Made by a program: the position numbers and the translations under genes
Shown here: positions 7,018 through 15,511 of the stretch, in pieces
Layout: each line of letters starts with the position of its first letter
How positions within the stretch are numbered: position 1 is the stretch's first letter
The notes under the pieces: model-generated
Databases searched by the model: none
Told to the model about the DNA's origin: nothing
Seen by the model: the letters and a program-made list of their open reading frames with translations, nothing else
NCBI GenBank assembly: GCA_964495075.1
Contig: CAZBUJ010000006.1
Coordinates: 1 to 64,000, forward strand
Reading direction: 5' to 3'
Origin: JAFGJQ01 sp964495075
GTDB taxonomy: Bacteria > Planctomycetota > Phycisphaerae > UBA1845
Length of the DNA: 64,000 bases

Positions 7018-9551
7018 TGCTGGCCCGCTACATGTTCAGGGAAGTGCGCCGCCGTCCGGGACGGACCGTGCTTACGCTGGCCGGCATCGTCATCGGCGTA
7101 CAATCGCTGGTGGCCATCCCTCTGACCATTCAAACGACCCGCCGGGCGCAGCGTGACCTGTTTGAGGGACTGACGGGCAAGGCGGCCCTGGAGGTCGTGC
7201 CCGACGGACAGGGCGGCTTTGCCCCCGAGCTGGCGTCCCGGTTGGCGGCGGTGAAGGGTGTGAAGGCCGCTGTTCCGGTCATCCAATCGACCGCCGCGAT
7301 CTGGGGGCAGTCGGGTCTGGTTCCGGTGATGACGCTGGGTGTCGACATCAGCGGCGACCACGCTCGCGATTGCGTGCTCCGTCGCGGAGGCTTGCTGGAG
7401 GATGACGGGCAGGTGTTGCTGGAAGTGAGCTTCGCCCAGTCGCTCGGGCTCGATGTAGGTACGGCCGTTCGGCTGCTGACACCGTCGGGCACCGCTGAGT
7501 TGCGAGTGGCGGGGTTGCTGGAGCCCCGCGGACCGGCGGCCGTGAATGCGGGCGCGGTCGCCATCATGCCGCTGGCGACGTCGCAACGCCTCTATCGGCT
7601 TGACGGCGAAGTCAACGGGCTGAACCTGGTCCTGGCGGAGGGGGCAGACCGGGATCAGGTCAGTCTGGAGGTTGCGAAGCGTCTGCCGCCTGGGTTGACC
7701 GTCCAGGCGCCCGCGGCCCGGGCCGTCCTGGCTCAGGAGGCTCTGGCGAACACGGAGCGGATGCTGGCCGTGCTGAGCATTGCATCGTTGGTTGCTGGCG
7801 CGTTCGTCATCCTGAATTCCTTTCTGATGAGTCTTGGCGAGCGACGGCGTGCGCTTGCGATTCTCCGGTCGTTGGGTGCGACGCGTCGGCAGGTCACTCG
7901 GCTGCTGTTTGCCGAGGCCGCCGCATTGGGCGTCATTGGAACGGCGGCGGGCATCCCGTTGGGGTTGGCGGCCGCGGTCGTCATGACGCGGCTGATGGCG
8001 CAGCTCTCGGGTCCCGTCGTTCCCCAACTGGGAGTGAGCGCCGGTCCGTTGGTGTTGGCCGGATTACTGGGGCCGGGCGTAGCCATGCTGGCGACGTACG
8101 TTCCGGCCCGAGGCGCCGGGCGTCGTTCGCCGCTTGCGGAACTGCGGGATCGGCCCGGGTCAAGCCCGGTCGGCGATGCGGGCCCGCGGCGCTGGCCGGG
8201 TTATCTGGGCTTCGGCCTGCTTGCCTTCTTTGGGCTGGTTTACGCAGTGATCCTGACCGGCATACTGCCGGGTGGGGTCTTTGACATTCTTCTGCCGGCC
8301 GGCATGGCACTGACGCTGGTGGGCAGCGCCATGGCGATCCCCTTGGCCCTCGTGCCGCTGTCGCGCCTGGCCGAGCGGTTGTTGCGGCCGGTGTTGGGAA
8401 TCGAAGCGGGTCTGGCGGTCCGTCAACTGCGCCGTCATCCGACGAGAACCTCACTGGTCGTGGGTGTGCTGATGATTTCGGTGATGATCTCGACCGGCTA
8501 TGGCAACGCCATCCTGAATTCGCTCGGGGACGCACGGGAGTGGATGGTTCGCGTTTTCGCGAGCCTGGATTTCCTAGTCGTGCCCACGGCTCTTTCCGCG
8601 ACGGAACTCCTGCCGGTCGCGATGCCGGAGGAGTATGCCGACCGCATCGGAGAGATCGAGGGCGTTCGGCGGGTGGGCAAGGGAAGCGTTTTCTCAACGC
8701 GGGCGGAGGGGCATCGGATCACGGTCTTTCCCCGATCCTGCCGGCCTGGCGAGGATCCCGGTTTTCGCATCGTGGGCGGCGCCGACGCCGACGCCGAAGT
8801 TCGGAAAGGCCTGCGGCGTGGCGAGGTCGTCATTGGAACCGCGCTCTCCCAGCGCATCGGCCGGCGGCCCGGCGACCAGATCGCAATCGAGACGCGGGCG
8901 GGTACACACTCGTTCACGATCGTCGGGTTAACGGCTGATTACACGGCCGGAGGAATGATCGTGCTCATCGAGTGGGACCACGCCAAGCGGTTTTTCGGCA
9001 TGGAAGGGGCTCGGTATCTTTACGTGGTCGCCGATCCGGACGACCGGGCGGTGGTGGGCCGGCGTCTGCGGGCCTTCTGCGACGAGCACAACCTGCTTGT
9101 GCACTCCAGGGCGGGCTTCACCCGTACGTGCGATGAGATGATGGCCGGCGTGCTGAACTCCGCGTGGGTCCTTCTGGGGCTGGTGTTCGTGGTGGCCTCC
9201 CTCGGTGTCACCAATTGCCTGACCATGAACGTGCTCGAGCAGACCCGCGAGTTTGGCGTCCTCCGAGCGATCGCCATGAAGCGCCGGCAGATCGGCAAGA
9301 TGATTGTCGCGCAGGCGCTGGCGATGGCGGTGATCAGCACGCTCCCCGGTGTGCCGCTGGGCATCCTCCTGGGCTACGCGACGGCACGCGCGAGCCACGC
9401 GGTCGTCGGTTTGAATGTTCCTTACGTGTTGGAGCCGGCGCTGCTGATTGGCTGCGCGGGCATGGCCCTGGTCGTCGCCGTGCTGGCCTCCCTGCCTCCC
9501 GCCCGTCGGGCGGGCCGGCTGACCATTATTCGTGCGCTGCAATATGAGTAG
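7014..9551 (+). CDS. FtsX-like ABC permease, duplicated (10-TM type)
   Basis: 845 residues with two FtsX domains. The first has a membrane segment at about 18-40, a large extracytoplasmic domain and three segments near 250-360 (IASLVAGAFVILNSFLMSLGERRRALAILRSLGATRRQV is the FtsX coupling signature split across positions 255-293). Two central segments follow (about 400-460), then a second copy with a segment near 480-500, another periplasmic domain, and LGVTNCLTMNVLEQTREFGVLRAIAMKRRQI near the end. Both 'RslGatrrqv' and 'RaiAmkrrqi' coupling helices are present. The start ATG overlaps the ATPase stop. It lacks an N-terminal ATPase, so the complex is the two-gene type. The operon may expel an amphiphile sensed by the PadR protein; that is inference. 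Confidence 0.93.
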   Translation: MMLARYMFREVRRRPGRTVLTLAGIVIGVQSLVAIPLTIQTTRRAQRDLFEGLTGKAALEVVPDGQGGFAPELASRLAAVKGVKAAVPVIQSTAAIWGQSGLVPVMTLGVDISGDHARDCVLRRGGLLEDDGQVLLEVSFAQSLGLDVGTAVRLLTPSGTAELRVAGLLEPRGPAAVNAGAVAIMPLATSQRLYRLDGEVNGLNLVLAEGADRDQVSLEVAKRLPPGLTVQAPAARAVLAQEALANTERMLAVLSIASLVAGAFVILNSFLMSLGERRRALAILRSLGATRRQVTRLLFAEAAALGVIGTAAGIPLGLAAAVVMTRLMAQLSGPVVPQLGVSAGPLVLAGLLGPGVAMLATYVPARGAGRRSPLAELRDRPGSSPVGDAGPRRWPGYLGFGLLAFFGLVYAVILTGILPGGVFDILLPAGMALTLVGSAMAIPLALVPLSRLAERLLRPVLGIEAGLAVRQLRRHPTRTSLVVGVLMISVMISTGYGNAILNSLGDAREWMVRVFASLDFLVVPTALSATELLPVAMPEEYADRIGEIEGVRRVGKGSVFSTRAEGHRITVFPRSCRPGEDPGFRIVGGADADAEVRKGLRRGEVVIGTALSQRIGRRPGDQIAIETRAGTHSFTIVGLTADYTAGGMIVLIEWDHAKRFFGMEGARYLYVVADPDDRAVVGRRLRAFCDEHNLLVHSRAGFTRTCDEMMAGVLNSAWVLLGLVFVVASLGVTNCLTMNVLEQTREFGVLRAIAMKRRQIGKMIVAQALAMAVISTLPGVPLGILLGYATARASHAVVGLNVPYVLEPALLIGCAGMALVVAVLASLPPARRAGRLTIIRALQYE

Positions 9552-9685
9552 ACAATCGTCGAAGAACGTCCGGTGGGACGTCGTGATGGGAGTCGACGGC
9601 GGTGGGGAGATCGCCATACGCCGGTGACGCGGGGGCTTGGGCCGCGGACTTCCGGCGAAGAACGTGAACGCGGCCGAGGCTTATC

Positions 9686-10306
9686 ATGCAGACCGAAGCT
9701 GTCTTCAAGATCGCCTTTGGGGCTTGGGCGTTTCTTTTCCTGATGCCCGTCGGTTACGCCAATCACAAGGCAAGGCGAGCCCACGGTTCGCGCTTTGCCC
9801 AGGCCGCGAACGAGTACCCGCCGCTTCTGTGGGTCCGCGGCCTGGTGGGGATCCCGCTATGGGTCTTCTTGATCGACTGGTTGCTCTCCGCGCACTGGTT
9901 TCCATGGGCATCGGTGGCGCTGCCGGGCTGGGCGCGCTGGAGCGGTGTCGGTTTGGGGGGCGGCGTGGTAGTGCTCATGTGGTGGACAACGCTCGCGCTG
10001 GGCAGCAACTACCGGGGCACGACGGGGCTGCATCCGAACCACAAGCTCGTCACACACGGACCGTACCGGTTCGTGCGACATCCGATGGGCGCGGTTTCTC
10101 CTTTGGCATCGATCGTCCTGTTCCTGGTGTCGTCCAATTGGGTCGTCGGCACCGGGGCGCTGATCCTCATTGGAACCGTCAGCATCGTACGCGCGCCGAT
10201 CGAAGAACGAGAACTGCTCGAGCGGTTCGGCGAGGACTATCTCGCGTATAGGCGACGAACGGGGCGTTTCCTTCCGCGTATTCGTCGTCGCGACGGTTCG
10301 TGGTGA
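9686..10306 (+). CDS. Isoprenylcysteine carboxyl methyltransferase (ICMT/PEMT) family membrane protein
   Basis: 206 residues with about four or five membrane segments. The C-terminal SAM-binding signature of this family is visible: HKLVTHGPYRFVRHPMG followed by a hydrophobic pair and then RAPIEERELLERFGEDYLAYRRRTGRFLP, with the conserved Glu-Glu and the 'Y..Y..r..rflP' ending. Bacterial members methylate small molecules, lipids or unknown acceptors rather than prenylated proteins. The gene begins 134 bases after the permease stop and its stop overlaps the GTG of the next gene, so it may be cotranscribed with it. Confidence 0.85.
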   Translation: MQTEAVFKIAFGAWAFLFLMPVGYANHKARRAHGSRFAQAANEYPPLLWVRGLVGIPLWVFLIDWLLSAHWFPWASVALPGWARWSGVGLGGGVVVLMWWTTLALGSNYRGTTGLHPNHKLVTHGPYRFVRHPMGAVSPLASIVLFLVSSNWVVGTGALILIGTVSIVRAPIEERELLERFGEDYLAYRRRTGRFLPRIRRRDGSW

Positions 10307-12294
10307 ACCGGTGGTCCCGTGTTGATCGGTCGAGGCAAGCAGAGGCCAAGGCAGTGACGCTCGAAGCACACCACGCTCCGCGGCCGTCCGCGAGCGGCCG
10401 GCCGGCAGACAACGGCGGGCGAGCAGGTGAAGGCACCTCACCGCACCAGATCATCGCGCGCAAAGCGCGCGATTGGCTGCGCAGTCGACGTTTGCCCTGG
10501 TACCTAACCGTGCTGGCGATGCTGCTCTGTGCGCCGTCGCTCGGATTGGGCTGGTATCTGGACGACGATTTCCATCGCCTCGCGTTGACGCGGCCCGACC
10601 TCCCGCTGCTTTCCCGATCGCCGGCCGAACTCTTCGCCTTCGTTCGGGGCGATGAGGCGGTCAATCACCGGTGCGTCGTCATGGGGATGCTGCCGTGGTG
10701 GTCTCATGAGAAGTTGCGTCTCGCGTTCTTCCGCCCCGTGGCGGGCTTCACCCATTGGCTGGACTACAAGCTCTGGCCCACGCTTCCGTCGCTGATGCAC
10801 CTGCACTCGCTTCTCTGGTTCGGCGGGGTGGTGGTGGCGGCGGCGTTCTTCTACCGACGCACGTTTCGTTGCGCCTGGGTGGCCGGATTGGCCGCCTTGC
10901 TGTTCGCCGTCGATGATGCCCATGGTACGCCGGCCGTCTGGCTCGCGAATCGCAACGCGGTAATCGGAGCATTCTTCGGTCTGTTCGCCTTGATCGCCCA
11001 TGATCGCTGGCGCCGAGGGGGCCGGCGGGTCTGGGCGATTCTCGCGCCGCTGGCGTTCTCGATCGGGCTGCTGTCCAAGGAGAGCACGGTGGCGGTCGGT
11101 GCCTACCTGGCCGCGTACGCCCTTTGCCTGGATCGTGGATCGCGGGTCGGTCGTCTCGCGTCGCTCGTGCCATGCGCGGGTGTCGCCGTTCTGTGGTGGG
11201 TGGCGTACAGACAGCTCGCGTATGGCACGGTTGGGTCGGGCTGGTATGTCGACCCCGGCGTGGACCCCGGGCAGTTCGCGCGAGCGGTTCTCGCGCGCGC
11301 TCCGATTCTCCTGGCCTGGCAGTGGGTGATCCCGGCCGATCTCGAATGGGCGCTGTCCGCGAAGACCGCGCACGTTCTCTGGCTGGCCGTATCAGGACTC
11401 CTCTTGGTTGGAGCGGCGGCGATGATCCCGCTCCTGCGGCGTGATCCGGTCGCGCGATTCTGGGCGATGGGAATGGTGCTTTCCGTCCTGCCGGCCTGCA
11501 CGGCGTATCCCGATGCGCGCTTGCTGTTCTTCGTGGGCCTCGGTGGGATGGGATTACTCGCCCAGTTCGTCGCCGGCGTGCTGCGGGAGTGGCGGCGGCA
11601 GCCGTCGTTGACGTGGCGGTGTCTTCCGGCCCGCGTGCTAGGCGCCGTCCTGGTGGTCATCCACCTGTGCGTGGCCCCCGTGACTCTTGCCCGCACACCG
11701 GCGTTTTTCAAGCGGGTCGGACGAGCGGCTGTCCAGCCGGCGGCCAGCCTTCCCGCGGAGCCGTTGGCGGTCTTCCGGACCACCCTGATCGTGAGTACCC
11801 CGTCATACAGCACGTTCGCATACAGCGCGCTGACCCGCCTGCTTCACGGCGAGCCGTACTTGAGTCGCACGCTCGTGCTTGGCTCGGGCGGTCAGCCCAT
11901 CGCGATTCACCGCCCGGACGATCGCACCCTCCTCCTGCATCCGGAGGGGGGGTTCCTGGCGTACGCGGGCGGGGCCGGGCGCCGCGGCGAGCTGGAACAG
12001 CTACTGTTTGACCAACGCTGCGTCATGCAATCGCTGGACCGGGTTTATCGAGACCCGACGCGGATGAAGATCGGTCAGCGGATCGGGCTGATGGAGGTGA
12101 CGGTCGAGATCACCGCGGTCACGGACGACGGCCGTCCGTCGGAGGTCGCCTGTCGCTTTCCCTTTGCCCTCGAGCACCCGCATTGGCGATGGCTTCAGTG
12201 GAAGGACGAGGCGTACGTGCCGTTCCCGTTGCCCGCCGTCGGCGAGCGGGTGACGTTGCCGGCCGCCACGATTCCGTTCGGTGGCATCTCATGA
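10300..12294 (+). CDS. Polytopic membrane protein, GT-C glycosyltransferase-like
   Basis: 664 residues. A cytoplasmic tail of about 60 residues precedes a first membrane segment (YLTVLAMLLCAPSLGLGWYL) followed by an Asp-Asp-Asp (YLDDDFHRLAL) in the first external loop, which is the position of the catalytic acid pair in GT-C enzymes that use polyprenyl-phosphate sugars. A dozen or so membrane segments follow, then a soluble C-terminal domain (from about 490) ending without signal. 'FFRPVAGFTHWLDYKLW' and 'HGTPAVWLANRNAVIGAFFGL' are typical of planctomycete membrane proteins of this class. The GTG at 10300 overlaps the preceding stop; a GTG at 10354 is an alternative. Donor and acceptor are unknown. 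Confidence 0.75.
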   Translation: MVNRWSRVDRSRQAEAKAVTLEAHHAPRPSASGRPADNGGRAGEGTSPHQIIARKARDWLRSRRLPWYLTVLAMLLCAPSLGLGWYLDDDFHRLALTRPDLPLLSRSPAELFAFVRGDEAVNHRCVVMGMLPWWSHEKLRLAFFRPVAGFTHWLDYKLWPTLPSLMHLHSLLWFGGVVVAAAFFYRRTFRCAWVAGLAALLFAVDDAHGTPAVWLANRNAVIGAFFGLFALIAHDRWRRGGRRVWAILAPLAFSIGLLSKESTVAVGAYLAAYALCLDRGSRVGRLASLVPCAGVAVLWWVAYRQLAYGTVGSGWYVDPGVDPGQFARAVLARAPILLAWQWVIPADLEWALSAKTAHVLWLAVSGLLLVGAAAMIPLLRRDPVARFWAMGMVLSVLPACTAYPDARLLFFVGLGGMGLLAQFVAGVLREWRRQPSLTWRCLPARVLGAVLVVIHLCVAPVTLARTPAFFKRVGRAAVQPAASLPAEPLAVFRTTLIVSTPSYSTFAYSALTRLLHGEPYLSRTLVLGSGGQPIAIHRPDDRTLLLHPEGGFLAYAGGAGRRGELEQLLFDQRCVMQSLDRVYRDPTRMKIGQRIGLMEVTVEITAVTDDGRPSEVACRFPFALEHPHWRWLQWKDEAYVPFPLPAVGERVTLPAATIPFGGIS

Positions 12295-12400
12295 ACCGGC
12301 AGGTCCCGGGGCCAAGCCACGAAGGCTGGTGCGTCACGGGCTCACCCTACCGCGCTCGGTGTCGCGCGATCTCCGCGAATGAGCGGGCACCTCTCCGTCT

Positions 12401-12433
12401 CCCGTCATTTTGGGACGATCCCATTATTTCGGG
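12401..12433. promoter_or_regulatory. 33-bp symmetric dyad
   Basis: The arrangement CCCG-N6-TGGGA-CGA-TCCCA-N6-CGGG is exactly symmetric about 12417: CCCG 12401-12404, TGGGA 12411-12415, TCCCA 12419-12423, CGGG 12430-12433. The six-base spacers are AT-rich. This looks like a two-turn operator for a dimeric or tetrameric DNA-binding protein. It lies 107 bases after the GT-C-like gene and 183 bases before the STAS gene. Confidence 0.55.
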
Positions 12434-12571
12434 AACCGCCCCGAGCACGGCGCGTCCCGCCACGCGGCGTCAGGCCTCGCTAAGTCTCACGCGGTCAGAG
12501 GGTTGAGCCCACCAGCCGGCGTACCCGCCGCGACGGCACGCGGCGTGCTGCGTAAGGTCGGCGTGTGGTAG

Positions 12572-12591
12572 GGTGTCAGCACGCTGACACC
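12572..12591. promoter_or_regulatory. Perfect 20-bp palindrome upstream of STAS gene
   Basis: GGTGTCAGC (12572-12580), AC, GCTGACACC (12583-12591): a 9-bp perfect inverted repeat with a two-base centre, ending 24 bases before the ATG at 12616. The tight centre favours a protein operator over an RNA hairpin. Confidence 0.6.
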
Positions 12592-12615
12592 GATCCGTAC
12601 CGGTGACGAGACACC

Positions 12616-12873
12616 ATGCTTCGAATCACGGATCACGCGGACGCAGGCACAGGGAAGGTGGTGTTGACACTCGAGGGGGGCATCGCCGCGGAATGGGTCG
12701 CAGCGCTGGAGCACGTTTGTCGCGACTGGTTGACCCGCGGGCAATCGGTCGTGCTCGACATGGCCGACGTGACGTTCATCGATCGCAAGGGAGTGCACTT
12801 GCTCCGGAGCCTTGCGAACCTTGGCGTCACCATCAGCGCCTGTCCCGCTCTGATCCGAGATTTGCTGAATTAG
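12616..12873 (+). CDS. STAS-domain protein lacking the phosphorylatable serine
   Basis: 85 residues, a stand-alone STAS domain of the anti-sigma-factor-antagonist fold: strand VVLTLEGGIAAEWVAALEHVC, then SVVLDMADVTFIDRKGVHLLRSLANLGVTISACP. In SpoIIAA-type antagonists the loop after the central strand reads Asp-Ser-Ser-Gly and the second Ser is phosphorylated by the partner kinase. Here it reads Asp-Arg-Lys-Gly, so that site is lost. The protein could be a constitutive antagonist, a scaffold or part of a different STAS system. No serine kinase of the RsbW type is next to it. Two dyads lie upstream. Confidence 0.8.
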   Translation: MLRITDHADAGTGKVVLTLEGGIAAEWVAALEHVCRDWLTRGQSVVLDMADVTFIDRKGVHLLRSLANLGVTISACPALIRDLLN

Positions 12874-13071
12874 TCAGCGGCGCTGGACGTTAAGGAATTC
12901 ACACGACTGGGGCAACGGGCCGGAAGCGATTGTTGTTTCTGAAATGGTGTCGTTCGCAGCCGATTCCGCGCGGGTGTCGTCCGGACAGTGCGGTACCGCG
13001 GGGGATTCCCGGCGGCGCGAGTCCGGAGCGGCGATCGGCAACTGTTTGTCAACTCGAAAAGGAGATGATCC

Positions 13072-15252
13072 ATGCATTGCAATCCTCGCAGAAAATTGGT
13101 TATTGCGTTGGCCCTCGGTTCGATGCTGGGGGCGTCCGGTGTGGCGACCGCCGCACTGCATGAAGTGGAGCAGGTCGGGCTCACTTTTGTACCGGATGAG
13201 ATCACGGTCGCCCCCGGGGACACCGTCCGCTGGAACTGGAACTCGGGCGACCACACGGTGACCTCGGGCTCGTCGTGCTCGTATGACGGGTTGTACTTCG
13301 ACGAACTCCTCACCGCCGCCCACCCGACCGTCGAGTTCGTCGTGCCCGACGGGGTCAGCGAAATACCCTACTTTTGCCGGCCGCACTGCGGGGTCGGCAT
13401 GATCGGCACGATCAACGTCGCCGCGCCGCCGATCGAATTCATGATCACCCTGGACGGTTGGCAGGAAGAGACGCCGGTGGAAATGACGGGCAGCGGCACC
13501 GGGACGGCCTCGCTCGACCCGAACACGAACACGTTAAGCTGGGACATCACGTTCAGCGGCCTGAGCGGTGCGGCCACCGCGGCCCATTTCCACGGTCCGG
13601 CTCCGCAGTGTGAAGGGGCAGGCATCGAGATTCCCATCGGCAGCACGAGCCCGATCGTCGGGTCTGCCGTGTTGACCACCGGCCAGGTCGATGATCTGAT
13701 GGCCGGCCTCTGGTACGTCAACATTCACACCGGCGCCCATCCCTCCGGCGAAATACGCGGGCAGGTGATGCCAGTGCCACTGGACGACCCCATTCCGGAC
13801 CCAATCGCTGCCGGCGATTACCACATCGTTCTGGAAACGGTCGCCACCGGCCTGACCGCCCCCAACTGGGGCGCCACCGCCCCCGGCGACTCGAGCCGCC
13901 TGTTTGTGACCGATCAGGACGGGACCCTGTGGGCCATCGATGTGGCCACCGGCACCGCCTCGGTGTTCCTCGACGTCTCGAGTCGGCTGGTTTCGCTGGG
14001 CATCGGCGGGCCGGGGTCGTTTGACGAACGGGGTTTCCTGGGCGTCGCGTTCCATCCGAACTACGAGGAGAATGGCTTGCTCTATACGTACACATCGGAG
14101 CCGGTAAGCGGCGAGGCGGACTTCTCGACCATTCCCATGGGCGAGTCGGCCAACCACCAGGCCGTCATCCTGGAATGGATGGTGCCGGACCCAACCAATC
14201 CCGAATCGGTGGTCGACCCGGGCAGCGCCCGGGAACTGCTGCGGATCGACGAGCCGCAGTTCAACCATGATGGTGGGGCCGTCGTGTTCGGTCCGGACGG
14301 GATGCTGTACATCTCGCTGGGCGACGGCGGCGGCGGCGACGACAAGGACGGGCAGCTTACGCTGGGCGCGCCGATGATCGGCCACGGTTGCGAAGGCAAT
14401 GGCCAGAACATCAACAGCGTCCTCGGGGCCGTGCTCCGTATCGATCCCGACGGCAGCGACTCGGCCAACGGGCAGTACGGCATTCCGGGCGACAACCCGT
14501 TTGTCGGCGTTGACGGCATCGACGAGATCTTCATCTACGGGCTCCGCAATCCGTTCCGGTTCTCCTTCGACTCGATGACGGGGGACCTGTGGGTGGCGGA
14601 CGTGGGGCAGAACGACATCGAGGAGATCAACATCGCCGTGTCGGGCGGCAACTACGGCTGGAATCACAAGGAAGGGTCGTTCTTCTTCGTGGCCAACGGC
14701 ACTGAAAGCGGCTACGTCACGGACCGGCCGCTGAGTGTTCCGGGCGGTCTGCTGGACCCGATCGCCGAGTACGACCACGACGAAGGCACGGCGATCGTGG
14801 GCGGGTTCGTCTATCGCGGCGCGAAGATCCCCGTCCTGCAAGGTCGGTACGTCTGTGGCGATTTCGCGCGGACGTTCAGCAATGACGGGCGGCTGTTCTA
14901 CCTGGACGCCGACAACACGATCGTCGAGTTCAACCTGGTCGGACAGGATGGGCTGAACCTGTCGCTGCTGGGATTCGGGCAGGACGCGTCCGGTGAGCTG
15001 TACGTGCTGGCCAACGGGACGGGCACGCCGTTCGAGTCGACGGGCGTGGTGTTGCGCATCGCGACCCTGCCGGGTGATGGCGGCGCGGACGGGGATGTGG
15101 ATCTCGAGGACTACGTCTCGTTCGAAGGGTGCTTGGCCGGCCCGGGCGCGGCGGCGCCCCCGGGGTGCGCTCACATGGACCTGAACATGGACGGCGGGGT
15201 CGATCTTGCCGACTGGCAGATCTTCCAGCAGGCGTTCACGGGCGCCCCGTAG
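13072..15252 (+). CDS. Secreted cupredoxin-CHRD-sugar dehydrogenase-dockerin fusion
   Basis: 726 residues in four parts. A signal peptide (1-28) is followed by a plastocyanin-like domain (about 30-117) with all four type I copper ligands: His61, Cys102, His105 and Met110 (YFCRPHCGVGM). Next is a CHRD domain (about 120-235; AAHFHGPA and NIHTGAHPSGEIRGQV). Then comes a six-bladed propeller of the glucose/sorbosone dehydrogenase family (about 245-660; DERGFLGVAFHPNYEENG, FNHDGGAVVFGPDGMLYISLGDGG, GLRNPFRFSFDSMTGDLWVADVGQ), which in related enzymes uses PQQ to oxidise aldoses. A dockerin-like pair of EF-hand loops ends the protein (DGDVDLEDYVSFEGCLAG, DLNMDGGVDLADWQIFQQAF). AAAAGGAG before the ATG is a good ribosome binding site. 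The copper domain could accept electrons from the propeller; that is inference. Confidence 0.9.
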   Translation: MHCNPRRKLVIALALGSMLGASGVATAALHEVEQVGLTFVPDEITVAPGDTVRWNWNSGDHTVTSGSSCSYDGLYFDELLTAAHPTVEFVVPDGVSEIPYFCRPHCGVGMIGTINVAAPPIEFMITLDGWQEETPVEMTGSGTGTASLDPNTNTLSWDITFSGLSGAATAAHFHGPAPQCEGAGIEIPIGSTSPIVGSAVLTTGQVDDLMAGLWYVNIHTGAHPSGEIRGQVMPVPLDDPIPDPIAAGDYHIVLETVATGLTAPNWGATAPGDSSRLFVTDQDGTLWAIDVATGTASVFLDVSSRLVSLGIGGPGSFDERGFLGVAFHPNYEENGLLYTYTSEPVSGEADFSTIPMGESANHQAVILEWMVPDPTNPESVVDPGSARELLRIDEPQFNHDGGAVVFGPDGMLYISLGDGGGGDDKDGQLTLGAPMIGHGCEGNGQNINSVLGAVLRIDPDGSDSANGQYGIPGDNPFVGVDGIDEIFIYGLRNPFRFSFDSMTGDLWVADVGQNDIEEINIAVSGGNYGWNHKEGSFFFVANGTESGYVTDRPLSVPGGLLDPIAEYDHDEGTAIVGGFVYRGAKIPVLQGRYVCGDFARTFSNDGRLFYLDADNTIVEFNLVGQDGLNLSLLGFGQDASGELYVLANGTGTPFESTGVVLRIATLPGDGGADGDVDLEDYVSFEGCLAGPGAAAPPGCAHMDLNMDGGVDLADWQIFQQAFTGAP

Positions 15253-15290
15253 CGCGCCGCGCTGCCGCGTAGACGGCCGGCGGAGCGTGC

Positions 15291-15331
15291 CGACGAGGCC
15301 GGATGGCGTCGAGCGTCACCCGGCCTCGTCG
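15291..15331 (+). terminator. Hairpin terminator after the sugar dehydrogenase gene
   Basis: CGACGAGGCCGG (15291-15302) pairs perfectly with CCGGCCTCGTCG (15320-15331) over a 17-base loop, 39 bases after the stop codon. Only a short TTT follows, so it is hairpin-strong and T-poor. Confidence 0.65.
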
Positions 15332-15421
15332 CCGTTTACGCGAGACGGGCGCCGGCTGACACGCTGCGTTGAGCCTGGTTCGCTTCCCCTTTCCGGGCAG
15401 GCCGCCCGCCCGCCCGCCGTC

Positions 15422-15450
15422 TTGACTTCGGCTGGCGGCCCGCGAAATAT
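15422..15450 (+). promoter_or_regulatory. Candidate promoter of the sigma54 activator gene
   Basis: TTGACT (15422-15427), 17-base spacer, AAATAT (15445-15450). Transcription from here would begin near 15457, which favours the ATG at 15512 over the one at 15449 as the activator's start. Confidence 0.5.
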
Positions 15451-15511
15451 GGTGGAGTTGCGATACAGAGTGGACGCCGCCTGCGGCACAGCGTGGAGTT
15501 GCAGACTGTCG

